Below, one piece after another: positions 35,980-44,115 of a stretch of 64,000 bases of DNA (positions are counted from its first letter, which is position 1; the number at the start of each line of letters is the position of its first letter). The position numbers were made by a program, and so were the translations under genes. The DNA is from Chitinophaga sancti. Its GTDB lineage: Bacteria > Bacteroidota > Bacteroidia > Chitinophagales > Chitinophagaceae. Location: NCBI RefSeq assembly GCF_034087045.1, contig NZ_CP139247.1:5110001-5174000 (forward strand). Direction: 5' to 3'. Below the pieces are notes generated by a model that saw nothing but the letters and a program-made list of their open reading frames with translations, did no database searches and was not told where the DNA came from.

Positions 35980-37983
35980 GTGGGAAATCGATCAAAAATA
36001 TTGTTGCACTTTCTGGTTTGCTGTTGCCTGGCTATGCCGTTACTTATTCGGCAAGCATATGGCAGCACGCGAAAGGATACGGTTATTATTCCACGTTATT
36101 TATATAGCGCTTCCCCTTCCAGGGATACTCTACCAACCAGGTTATACAAGCCGATCGCAGATACCATTCCCATTCCCATTCCGTTATTTAAACCCAAACC
36201 ACCTTCCAGAAGCTGGTTCCATCGTGTAGCGGAGTATAGAGATTCCCTGCGTCGCAGGGATTACCGCGACTCCCTGATCCGGAAAATGACCCGGCAGAAC
36301 GCACCGGAACCACCTACTACAGACAGCAGTATTATTAAGAGTGAACAGTATTTCATTCCTTTTACCGGGAGGGTGATCCGGGATATCTATTATCGTAAGG
36401 TAAATGTATTCGGTCCGCAGAACATACGGGACACGGCGTTTACGACTTCCATGAAGCTGATCAAACTCGCCAACCGCCTTCACTATAATACGGAAGAATG
36501 GGTGATACGGCAGGCATTGTTCTTTAAATCGGGCGATACCCTGAACCCTTACGAAATGTCGGACAATGAGCGTTACCTGCGTAGCCGGCCGTATATGCAG
36601 GATGCCCGTTTGTATATTATCAATGCCGGCGCCAGCCCGGACTCACTGGATCTGTTGGTGGTGACCAAAGATGTATTTGAATATGGTGTTGATGTCGGCG
36701 AAGCCAGTACTTCGGCAGTGAGAACCACTGTTTATAATAATAACCTGTTTGGTGCCGGCCAGGAATTGCGTGTTGGCGCCTATTGGAAGAATAGCTATAA
36801 CCCGCCCTGGGGATCGGAGGTGAAGTATACGAAATACAATGCATTGGGCACCTTTGCCGATATCTCGCTGGGGTATACGACACTCAATAACTATTTCCCC
36901 CTGGATTCAGGGGTGTTTGAAGGCGCGTATTATTTAAATATCAACAGGCCACTCTATAACTCGTCTGCCGATTGGGCAGGTGGGATCGGGTTGAGAAGGA
37001 GCTTCTCTATCAACGCCCGTGAACAACCTGATACTATTTACAGGGATTACAAGTACGAATTGCTGGAATTATGGGGAGGTTACAACCTGATCAAGCAGGA
37101 CAAACATAACCTGAACAATCAGCGTCCTAACCTGGCTATTCTGCTGGCACATTCCAACCAGATGTTCCTTAAAACGCCCAGGCAGCCAATTTATAAGTTC
37201 GATCCTATTTATAATAATCACCGTTATTACCTGGCGCAGGCCATTGTATTCCGGAATGAGTTCTTCAAGTCTACCCATTTCTTTGGGTTTGGCAGAACGG
37301 AGGATATTCCACTGGGGTACAATGCGAGTGTGACCTCTGGTTGGGAAACCTGGAAAGGACGTACCCGGGCTTATGCCGGTATTGAAGGACAGAAGTTTTG
37401 GGTCACAAAACTAAAAGGGATCTTTAACGCCCAGGTCGGGGTAGGTACTTTTTATCAGAATGGCAGGTCAGAAGATGCGGTGATTCATACCAAACTGGAA
37501 TATTACAGTCGTTCATTCAGGTTAGGGAAGGGCCGGTTCAGGGAATTTGCCTATTTTGATTACCTGGGAAACCCTAACCCATATTTTTATAAGCCCCTGC
37601 AGTTAAATATGGAACATGGGATCTATGGATATAAAGGGGTTCCACTGACTGGTTATCAAAGAGTCAACCTGAGATCAGAGACGGTGTATTATAGTCCACT
37701 GAAAGTGCTGGGCTTTAAGTTCAACTGGTTTACCACCTTACAGGCTACCCAGATGACGATCAATAGTAACAATGTGTTTAAGAATCCCATTTATACCGGG
37801 GTGGGGTTGGGTTGTAGAATCAAAAATGAAAACCTGCCGCTTAACACACTCCTGTTTGATGTTAATTATTTCCCAAATGCACCGGCTCCTGTAAAACCTG
37901 TTTACTTTGAAATTACGACGACGGTGGATTTCAGGTTTGATATTTTTACACTGAAGATGCCGAATTTTATTAGTTTCAGGTGA
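35980..37983 (+). CDS. BamA/TamA-like outer-membrane protein with POTRA-like segment
   Basis: 667 residues with an N-terminal signal sequence (LLHFLVCCCLAMPLLIRQAYG), a proline-rich linker, then a POTRA-like part around 135-230 with EEWVIRQALFFKSGDTLNPYEMSDNERYLRS, the canonical strand-helix of surface-antigen proteins. The rest is beta-strand rich with alternating aromatic residues, ending ...PNFISFR (C-terminal aromatic residue minus one). Probable Omp85-superfamily barrel for protein or lipid insertion. It overlaps the converging oxidoreductase gene by 8 bp. Confidence 0.75.
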   Translation: MGNRSKILLHFLVCCCLAMPLLIRQAYGSTRKDTVIIPRYLYSASPSRDTLPTRLYKPIADTIPIPIPLFKPKPPSRSWFHRVAEYRDSLRRRDYRDSLIRKMTRQNAPEPPTTDSSIIKSEQYFIPFTGRVIRDIYYRKVNVFGPQNIRDTAFTTSMKLIKLANRLHYNTEEWVIRQALFFKSGDTLNPYEMSDNERYLRSRPYMQDARLYIINAGASPDSLDLLVVTKDVFEYGVDVGEASTSAVRTTVYNNNLFGAGQELRVGAYWKNSYNPPWGSEVKYTKYNALGTFADISLGYTTLNNYFPLDSGVFEGAYYLNINRPLYNSSADWAGGIGLRRSFSINAREQPDTIYRDYKYELLELWGGYNLIKQDKHNLNNQRPNLAILLAHSNQMFLKTPRQPIYKFDPIYNNHRYYLAQAIVFRNEFFKSTHFFGFGRTEDIPLGYNASVTSGWETWKGRTRAYAGIEGQKFWVTKLKGIFNAQVGVGTFYQNGRSEDAVIHTKLEYYSRSFRLGKGRFREFAYFDYLGNPNPYFYKPLQLNMEHGIYGYKGVPLTGYQRVNLRSETVYYSPLKVLGFKFNWFTTLQATQMTINSNNVFKNPIYTGVGLGCRIKNENLPLNTLLFDVNYFPNAPAPVKPVYFEITTTVDFRFDIFTLKMPNFISFR

Positions 37984-40435
37984 TTGATTTTTTTATTTTT
38001 ATGATCACCAGCTTGGAAGTAGGTGTATTACTTTTATCGGCCACGCTATCCAGCGGTACGAGTGCATTTGTCTCCGGAAAGTAAGTGGCGGTGCACCTTT
38101 CAGGAATGTCGTACAGGACCACTAAAAAGTTCCTCACTACTCTTTCCACACCCCCAAAATTATTGTATAAGTCCACCTTATCTCCTCCTTTTATTTTATG
38201 TTTCGCCGCTTCGGCTTCGTTCATGAGTATCACACGACGCTCCTGGTAGATACCTCTGTACCGATCGTCCAGACCATAAATAGTGGTATTGAACTGGTCG
38301 TGGCTCCGGATGGTCATCATCATGAATTCATCGTCATTTAAGGTGGTTCGGGTCACAGGGGCCACATTGAAGTTCGCCTTCAGGTTCGTGGTATTGTATT
38401 TCCCTTCGCGGGCGCCGTTGGGCAGGTAAAAGCCACCGGGGTGCCGTACCCGTTGGTTATAATTATCAAAACCCGGGATGACCCTTTCCAGGTCGTCACG
38501 GATATAATCATAGTGACGGCTGTAACGTGGCCAGTCGACTACAGTGCGATCTTTTAAAGTGGCCATGGCGAGCCTGCATACGATCGTGGGTTCACTGAGT
38601 AGCTGGTCAGAAATGGGAGACAGGTTCCCTTTGGACATTTGAACGACTCCCATGGAGTTTTCGCAGGTCACGAATTGTCGTTCTCCATTTATGGTGTCTT
38701 TGTCACTACGGCCGAGGGTGGGTAAGATAATGGCTTCCCTGCCATGTACCAGGTGACTTCTGTTCAGTTTTGTAGATACGTGTACGGTCAGGTTACAGTT
38801 GCGTAACGCATTGGCCGTCTGCACGGTATCGGGAGTGGCTGAAAGGAAGTTGCCACCCATGGCAAAGAATACCTTGCCTTTGCCGTCGCGCATGGCGCGG
38901 ATAGCAGCGACTACATCCCAACCATGTTCCCTGGGAGGATCGAAACCGTATACTTCCTGGATTTTATCCAACAGCGCCTTCGACGGTCTTTCGAAAATAC
39001 CGACGGTACGATCACCCTGCACATTGCTATGACCGCGTACCGGGCAGGTGCCGGCGCCGGGTTTGCCAATACTGCCTTTTAACAATAGCAGGTTGACGAT
39101 TTCTTTGATGGTGTCAACGGCGTTTTTGTGTTGGGTGAGTCCCATGGCCCAGCAGGCAATGATTTTCTTTTTATGTACTAAAGCATGGACGGCAGCTTTT
39201 ATTTGTGCTAAGGACACACCGCAGTCATTGACTAACTGATCTAAGTTTTGTTCCTGTAAATGAGCGATGTAGGCTTCGTATCCGCTGGTATTGTTTTGAA
39301 TAAATTCAGGGTCGAATACGGTGCCGGGATGGGTTTCTTCTTCTTTTAGCAGGAGCAGGTTGATGGCTTTAATCAGTGCCATATCTCCATTGATCTTTAC
39401 CTGCAGGAAGATATCTGTAAGGTGACTATCAATGTGGAGCATACCTTTCACCGTTTGCGGATTCATGAATCCGAGCAGGCCGGTTTCTTTTAATGGATTC
39501 GCAGAGATAATGGTCACGCCTTTTGCTTTTGCCTTTTGCAGGGCGGTGAGCATGCGGGGGTGATTTGTACCGGGATTTTGTCCTAAAATGAAAATCACTT
39601 CGGCTTCGTATAGGTCATCGAGTGTGACGGAGCCTTTGCCGATACCGACAGATTCGATGAGGGCGACACCACTGGATTCGTGGCACATGTTGGAACAATC
39701 AGGGAGGTTGTTCGTACCATATTCCCTGACGAATAATTGATATAGAAAAGCCGCTTCATTGCTGGTACGGCCGGAGGTATAAAAGATGGCTTCATTGGGA
39801 GAGGACAATACATTGAGATGAGCGCCGATTGTTTCGAATGCTTTGTCCCAGGTGATGGGGGTATAATGGGTGGCGCCTTCGGCGAGGTACATGGGCTGGG
39901 CCACACGACCTTTTTTACCGATTTCGTAGTCGGTGAGGGTTGCCAGTTCAGCTACGCTGTTTTGAGCGAAGAAGGTGGCGTCCAGGCGTTTGGTAGTGGC
40001 TTCTTCAGCGACAGCTTTGGCGCCGTTTTCGCAATATTCGGCTATACCGGATCGCTCATCGTCCGGGTCAGGCCATGCACAACCGGGGCAGTCGAAGCCA
40101 TTTTTCTGATTGAGTTTGTTTAAGGCTTTGAGACCTCTGATGGCGTCCATTTCGGCGAGAATGTGCTGCATGGCGTGGATGACTGCGGGTAGACCGGCAG
40201 CAGAGGATTTGGGTTTGCCAAGGCGGAAATGTCCTGTGAAGGTTTCAGGGTTTTCGGCGTTGGGTGGGTTCATGGAAGGGGAATTGGTTTTAAATGAATC
40301 CGGATTTTCGGCGTTTGATAGGTCTCCGTTGTTGGGGTTTGCTGTGGATGATTCCTGGTTTCCAGCATTGGATTTTTCTCCATTGCGGGAGAGTGCTATG
40401 GATGATTCCGGATTTTCAGCATTGTTCTTGATCAT
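37976..40435 (-). CDS. FdhF/YdeP-family molybdopterin oxidoreductase (formate dehydrogenase-like)
   Basis: 819 residues. Molybdopterin oxidoreductase domains and C-terminal dinucleotide-binding domain (MMMTIRSHDQFNTT...). The family's N-terminal FDCPGCAWPDPDD is present, and CHESSGVAL near residue 240 occupies the place of the SeCys/Cys-His of formate dehydrogenases. The first roughly 60 residues are an unusual run of four 18-residue repeats of the form NAENPES..., an expansion of the normal start (NAENPETFTGH). ATG 40273 (codon 55) may be the ancestral start. fdhD overlaps by 4 bp upstream. Confidence 0.9.
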   Translation of the reverse strand: MIKNNAENPESSIALSRNGEKSNAGNQESSTANPNNGDLSNAENPDSFKTNSPSMNPPNAENPETFTGHFRLGKPKSSAAGLPAVIHAMQHILAEMDAIRGLKALNKLNQKNGFDCPGCAWPDPDDERSGIAEYCENGAKAVAEEATTKRLDATFFAQNSVAELATLTDYEIGKKGRVAQPMYLAEGATHYTPITWDKAFETIGAHLNVLSSPNEAIFYTSGRTSNEAAFLYQLFVREYGTNNLPDCSNMCHESSGVALIESVGIGKGSVTLDDLYEAEVIFILGQNPGTNHPRMLTALQKAKAKGVTIISANPLKETGLLGFMNPQTVKGMLHIDSHLTDIFLQVKINGDMALIKAINLLLLKEEETHPGTVFDPEFIQNNTSGYEAYIAHLQEQNLDQLVNDCGVSLAQIKAAVHALVHKKKIIACWAMGLTQHKNAVDTIKEIVNLLLLKGSIGKPGAGTCPVRGHSNVQGDRTVGIFERPSKALLDKIQEVYGFDPPREHGWDVVAAIRAMRDGKGKVFFAMGGNFLSATPDTVQTANALRNCNLTVHVSTKLNRSHLVHGREAIILPTLGRSDKDTINGERQFVTCENSMGVVQMSKGNLSPISDQLLSEPTIVCRLAMATLKDRTVVDWPRYSRHYDYIRDDLERVIPGFDNYNQRVRHPGGFYLPNGAREGKYNTTNLKANFNVAPVTRTTLNDDEFMMMTIRSHDQFNTTIYGLDDRYRGIYQERRVILMNEAEAAKHKIKGGDKVDLYNNFGGVERVVRNFLVVLYDIPERCTATYFPETNALVPLDSVADKSNTPTSKLVIIKIKKSIT
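40245..40430. repeat. 54-bp in-frame tandem repeat at the 5' end of the oxidoreductase gene
   Basis: The element reading ttttcrgcgtt-like on the plus strand recurs with 54-bp spacing at about 40245, 40299, 40353 and 40407. Each copy codes for an 18-residue variant containing NAENPES, NAGNQES, NAENPDS or NAENPET. The copies are diverged, so the array is older than the nearly identical 57- and 108-bp arrays. Confidence 0.9.
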
Positions 40436-41232
40436 AACGCGATTTTTTCCTGTCCATGATAAATATTAAAACGCCCTTCTCTCAAGAAACCGATCAGGGT
40501 GATATTCCATTCTTTTGCCATTTTTACTGCCATGCTGCTGGGTGCGCCTACGGCAGCGATAACTGGGATACCTGCTACAGCGGCTTTTTGAATCAATTCA
40601 AAACCGGCTCTGCCGCTGAGAAGTAATCCATATTGGGTAAAATCGAGATCTTGTTTTATACCAGTACCAATCAATTTATCCACTGCATTATGTCGGCCGA
40701 TATCTTCCTTTATGTGCAGCAAATGTCCTTCTGTATTAAATAAAGCAGCCGCATGTAAGCCACCGGTATTATCAAATACCGCTTGCTGGTTACGTAACAT
40801 TGCAGGTAGTTCATGTAAAATAGCGGCGGGAACCTTGATACGGGAGGTAGTTTTGGAGACTGGCGTATAAATCGCATCCAGGTCGGTTTTACCACAAACC
40901 CCACAACTTGCATTTGCCAGAAAATTTCGTTGAGCAGGTTGTAAAGAAGGCGTGATGCCTGGTTGTAAAGTAACGGAGGCGACGTTATTATTATAATAAA
41001 TGTTTTTTATTGCTGCGTATTGGGTAATGATTCCCTCAGTAAATAAAAAACCGGCGGCGAGTTCCTCATCTTGTCCGGGCGATCGCATGGTCACTGTAAT
41101 AGTTTGCTGCTGACCATTATGCACCAGGCGTATTTCGAGGGGTTCCTCGGCTGCCAGGGCATCTTCAGTAGCTGTGACAAGTGTATCCGTTACCCTTGTA
41201 ATGTGCGCGTAGGATATGGCGGGATTTGACAT
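40432..41232 (-). CDS. fdhD: FdhD, sulfur carrier for formate dehydrogenase maturation
   Basis: 266 residues. The conserved cysteine pair is in SCGVCGKTDLDAI (about residues 110-115), where the persulfide is formed, and DIGRHNAVDKLIG is a family hallmark, with GRAGFELIQKAA near the C-terminus. FdhD passes sulfur from the cysteine desulfurase to the Mo-bis-MGD cofactor of formate dehydrogenases. Its stop overlaps the oxidoreductase ATG (ATGA), so the two are translationally coupled and the neighbour is its obvious client. Confidence 0.96.
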   Translation of the reverse strand: MSNPAISYAHITRVTDTLVTATEDALAAEEPLEIRLVHNGQQQTITVTMRSPGQDEELAAGFLFTEGIITQYAAIKNIYYNNNVASVTLQPGITPSLQPAQRNFLANASCGVCGKTDLDAIYTPVSKTTSRIKVPAAILHELPAMLRNQQAVFDNTGGLHAAALFNTEGHLLHIKEDIGRHNAVDKLIGTGIKQDLDFTQYGLLLSGRAGFELIQKAAVAGIPVIAAVGAPSSMAVKMAKEWNITLIGFLREGRFNIYHGQEKIAL

Positions 41233-41262
41233 ATATCGAAGTTACTGAAATCTCATGGTTGG

Positions 41263-41290
41263 CGTGCCAGTCCCTTCAGGGGTTGGTACG
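41263..41290. other. Hairpin between divergent fdhD and metallopeptidase genes
   Basis: CGTGCCAGTCCC / GGGGTTGGTACG pair with three G-U wobbles around a TTCA loop, then T7 on the plus strand. Since it lies between divergent promoters, a plain terminator is puzzling; an attenuator or a block of read-through is possible. TACTTTCG (41311-41318), a near-match -7 box for the peptidase, follows. Confidence 0.5.
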
Positions 41291-41344
41291 TTTTTTTCAC
41301 GGTCATTTTGTACTTTCGGTTCTCATTAATCAAAAACAATCTAT

Positions 41345-42205
41345 ATGCGTTGGCAAAACAGACGACTAAGCGATAACGTGGAAGATCGCCGCGGCGGCGG
41401 TGGTGGAGGTGGTATGAGGAATATCGGTATCGGTGGCGTTATCATCATCGTTGTACTGGCACTCATTACTAAACAAAGTCCACAGGCGTTATTGAATAAG
41501 GTATCGCAGAGTACCGGTGGTGGTACTGAGCAAACTACTTCTCAGACTGTGACGAAAACCAGTGATGAGGAAGCACGTTTTGCATCTTCAGTTTTGGCCA
41601 ATACAGAAGATGTATGGACGGAGCTGTTCAGGGAAATGCATAAGGAATATGAAGCACCTAAAATGGTATTGTTTACAGATGTAGACCAGTCAGGTTGTGG
41701 TACGGCACAATCAGCGATGGGACCATTCTATTGTCCTGCAGATGATAGGGTGTACCTGGATCTGAGCTTCTTTAATGAAATGGAGACGCGGTTCAAGGTA
41801 GTGGGTGATTTTGCTAAAGCCTATGTGATTGCACATGAGGTGGGGCATCATATCCAGAACCTGCTGGGTATAAGTAGAAAGATGCAGGCTATGCGTTCAC
41901 AGCTGAGTGAAACGGAATATAATAAACTGTCAGTAAAACTGGAATTGCAGGCGGATTTTTTGGCGGGTGTGTGGGCGCATCATGCGCAGAAAATGGATAA
42001 TATATTGGATCCGGGAGATATTGAGGAAGCGTTGAATGCAGCGAGTGCGGTGGGTGATGACAAGTTGCAGGAAGCAGCGAATGGCAGAGTGGTACCGGAT
42101 GCGTTTACGCATGGGACTTCAGCACAGCGTATGCGGTGGTTTAAGAAAGGGTTTGATACCGGGGATATAAAGGATGGGGATACGTTTAATGCGAGTAATT
42201 TATAA
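41345..42205 (+). CDS. Neutral zinc metallopeptidase (YpfJ/KPN_02809 family)
   Basis: 286 residues. A positively charged start WQNRRLSDNVEDRRGGGGGGG, one membrane span (about 30-47), then the protease domain with VIAHEVGHH (HExxH zinc site) and an E/D-rich ligand LELQADFLAG downstream. YpfJ proteins are membrane-anchored zinc proteases of unknown substrate. The stop begins a series of about 55-bp tandem repeats, and an insertion sequence follows. Confidence 0.93.
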   Translation: MRWQNRRLSDNVEDRRGGGGGGGMRNIGIGGVIIIVVLALITKQSPQALLNKVSQSTGGGTEQTTSQTVTKTSDEEARFASSVLANTEDVWTELFREMHKEYEAPKMVLFTDVDQSGCGTAQSAMGPFYCPADDRVYLDLSFFNEMETRFKVVGDFAKAYVIAHEVGHHIQNLLGISRKMQAMRSQLSETEYNKLSVKLELQADFLAGVWAHHAQKMDNILDPGDIEEALNAASAVGDDKLQEAANGRVVPDAFTHGTSAQRMRWFKKGFDTGDIKDGDTFNASNL

Positions 42206-42335
42206 TTGAAACTAAGGCCGGAGGGGTTTTGTTATTCGGGCAACTACTGGTTGGATATAATTAAACTAAAGCCAGAGATTTTATTATTCGAAGAATTTCC
42301 GGTTGGATATAATTAAAATAAAACCAGAGATACTT
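42204..42335 (+). repeat. Degenerate tandem repeats (about 52-55 bp) after the metallopeptidase gene
   Basis: The motif taattgaaactaargcc..gg..ttattcg..actggttggatat recurs with starts at 42204, 42259 and 42311, spaced 55 and 52 bp, each unit more degenerate. Unit 1 starts at the peptidase stop codon. The third copy runs into the insertion sequence; ggtt-aaatataatt after the element (44090-44103) looks like more of the same array. Confidence 0.75.
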
Positions 42336-42347
42336 TTAATATAAGTA

Positions 42348-44067
42348 GGGTGTGCTGAATAAGTATTAATCTATTGTTAATCAATGTTGTATGGCCTGTT
42401 TTTTGCTTGAATAGTGTATAAATATTGAATGAATCATCTCCAAAAGCATGCAGCCATGATACGTTATACACCTGCAAAACAATTGACATTAGAAGGTTTT
42501 TCCACACCCTTCTCGCAGCAGTTATCCACTTCCAACAGGTGGGTTATACTCGCTGCAAAGATTCCGTGGGACAAACTGGCGGATGTGTATTATAAAAAGA
42601 TGCGGGCTGATTTCGGAGCGCCAACCTTGAGTGCGCGGATGGTAATTGGTGCGGTGATCATCAAACATATACTGAATATAGACGATCGTGAGGTAGTAGA
42701 GCAGATCACAGAAAACATATATCTGCAATATTTTGTAGGTCTAAGCAGTTTTCAACAGGAAGCTCCCTTTGATGCATCGCTGATGGTCAGTATTAGAAAA
42801 CGGTTAGGCGTAGAGGTGATGTCCAGGTTGAATGAGATTATCTTGCAGGAAGCGGGATTAACCAAAGCGAAAGAAGAGAAAACATCGGATGCCGGCAGTA
42901 AGGATGAAAGTGATGGGGATGGAGGAGAGAGCAATAAAGTTGGCTGCCAGGCGGATGCAGAGATAGTAAAAGAAACGCCATCTGAAGGACTATCAGGAAC
43001 ATTGATGTTAGACGCGACGGTGTCAGAGCAACAGATCGATTATCCAACGGATATTAAGTTATTAAATGAGGGGCGCCGTCAATTGGAAGGGATAATAGAG
43101 CGGGGATGTCTGGCTGCTGAACTGATTATGCCGCGGATGTATCGCAATATAGCCAGGAAGCAATATTTGAACATTGCCAAAAAGAAAAACAAAAGCAAAA
43201 GAGACATACGCAGGGGTATCCGTCAGCAATTGCAATATGTTAAGCGGGATTTAAAGTATATCAACTGGCTGATTGAAACAGGACCTACTTTTAAGGAGAC
43301 ATTGAAACCGAAAGAGTGGACGTTAATACAAGTGATCCAGGAAATGTATCGTCAGCAGGTAGAGATGTATAAGAAAAGAGAACAGAAAATATCTGATCGG
43401 ATTGTAAGTATCTATCAACCGCATGTGCGTCCGATGCCGAGAGGCAAAGACCGCGTATCAACGGAGTTTGGCAGCAAGCAACTGGTGTTGTTGAAAGATG
43501 GTTACACACATATTGAGAAGCTGAGTTGGGATAATTACAATGAAGGAGGATTACTAATCGAATGCCTGGAAACCCATAAACGCTTGTTTGGGTGTTATCC
43601 GGAGCGGGTATTAGGAGATCAGTTGTTCGGCACACGTGAAAACCGACGATACATGAAGGAAAAAGGGATCCGTTATGTTGGCAAGCCATTGGGTCGGCCC
43701 TCATCAGATAGTAAGCAGCAAAAGCGATTATTGCAAAAGCAGATGCCGGAACGAAATGCGATTGAAGGGAAATTTGGACAGGGGAAAAATGCATACGGTC
43801 TGGGTAAGATCAAGGCCCGTCTTAAGGATACAGCTGAGAGTTGGGTGATGTCTATTTACTTTGTTATGAATCTGCTTAAACTGGCAGCAGGTTCTTTTTT
43901 GTCATTACTCCAAATCTATTACTGGCTGGTAACAGAGGGTTATTTAACGATAATGGTGAGTTGCCCGGATGCACAACTTAGACCTCGATATATGAGACGT
44001 ATGGAATGGTAAATAGCAAGGTGTCAAAATGAAATATAATTCATCGGAAAACTTATTCAGCAGACCC
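42348..44067 (+). mobile_element. Insertion sequence with IS5/IS1182-like transposase, about 1.72 kb, apparently intact
   Basis: Left end GGGTGTGCTGAATAAGT at 42348 and right end ACTTATTCAGCAGACCC ending 44067 are inverted repeats with one mismatch (GGGTGT/GGGTCT). TAAGTA is present immediately outside both ends, consistent with a 6-bp target duplication. One full-length transposase gene is inside, no passenger genes. The flanking sequences (ccagagatac on the left, gtaatctctgg on the right) are themselves inverse copies, so the element appears to have inserted inside a hairpin. Confidence 0.9.
42429..44012 (+). CDS. IS transposase (IS5/IS1182-like, DUF772 N-terminus)
   Basis: 527 residues (or 518 from Met 42456). 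The N-terminal DUF772 part has IPWDKLADVYYKKMRADFGAPTLSARMVIGAVIIKHI..DDREVVEQI. A DDE core follows: the first Asp is in GTLMLDATVSEQQIDYPTD, the second in VLGDQLFGT, and the Glu in RNAIEGKFGQGKNAYGLG (the Y-1..E motif). A low-complexity acidic insert (about 143-180) separates the halves. It belongs to the long-insert IS5/IS1182-like group. Confidence 0.93.
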   Translation: MNHLQKHAAMIRYTPAKQLTLEGFSTPFSQQLSTSNRWVILAAKIPWDKLADVYYKKMRADFGAPTLSARMVIGAVIIKHILNIDDREVVEQITENIYLQYFVGLSSFQQEAPFDASLMVSIRKRLGVEVMSRLNEIILQEAGLTKAKEEKTSDAGSKDESDGDGGESNKVGCQADAEIVKETPSEGLSGTLMLDATVSEQQIDYPTDIKLLNEGRRQLEGIIERGCLAAELIMPRMYRNIARKQYLNIAKKKNKSKRDIRRGIRQQLQYVKRDLKYINWLIETGPTFKETLKPKEWTLIQVIQEMYRQQVEMYKKREQKISDRIVSIYQPHVRPMPRGKDRVSTEFGSKQLVLLKDGYTHIEKLSWDNYNEGGLLIECLETHKRLFGCYPERVLGDQLFGTRENRRYMKEKGIRYVGKPLGRPSSDSKQQKRLLQKQMPERNAIEGKFGQGKNAYGLGKIKARLKDTAESWVMSIYFVMNLLKLAAGSFLSLLQIYYWLVTEGYLTIMVSCPDAQLRPRYMRRMEW

Positions 44068-44115
44068 TAAGTAATCTCTGGTTAAATATAATTGACATGG
44101 AAACCGCTGTTATTT

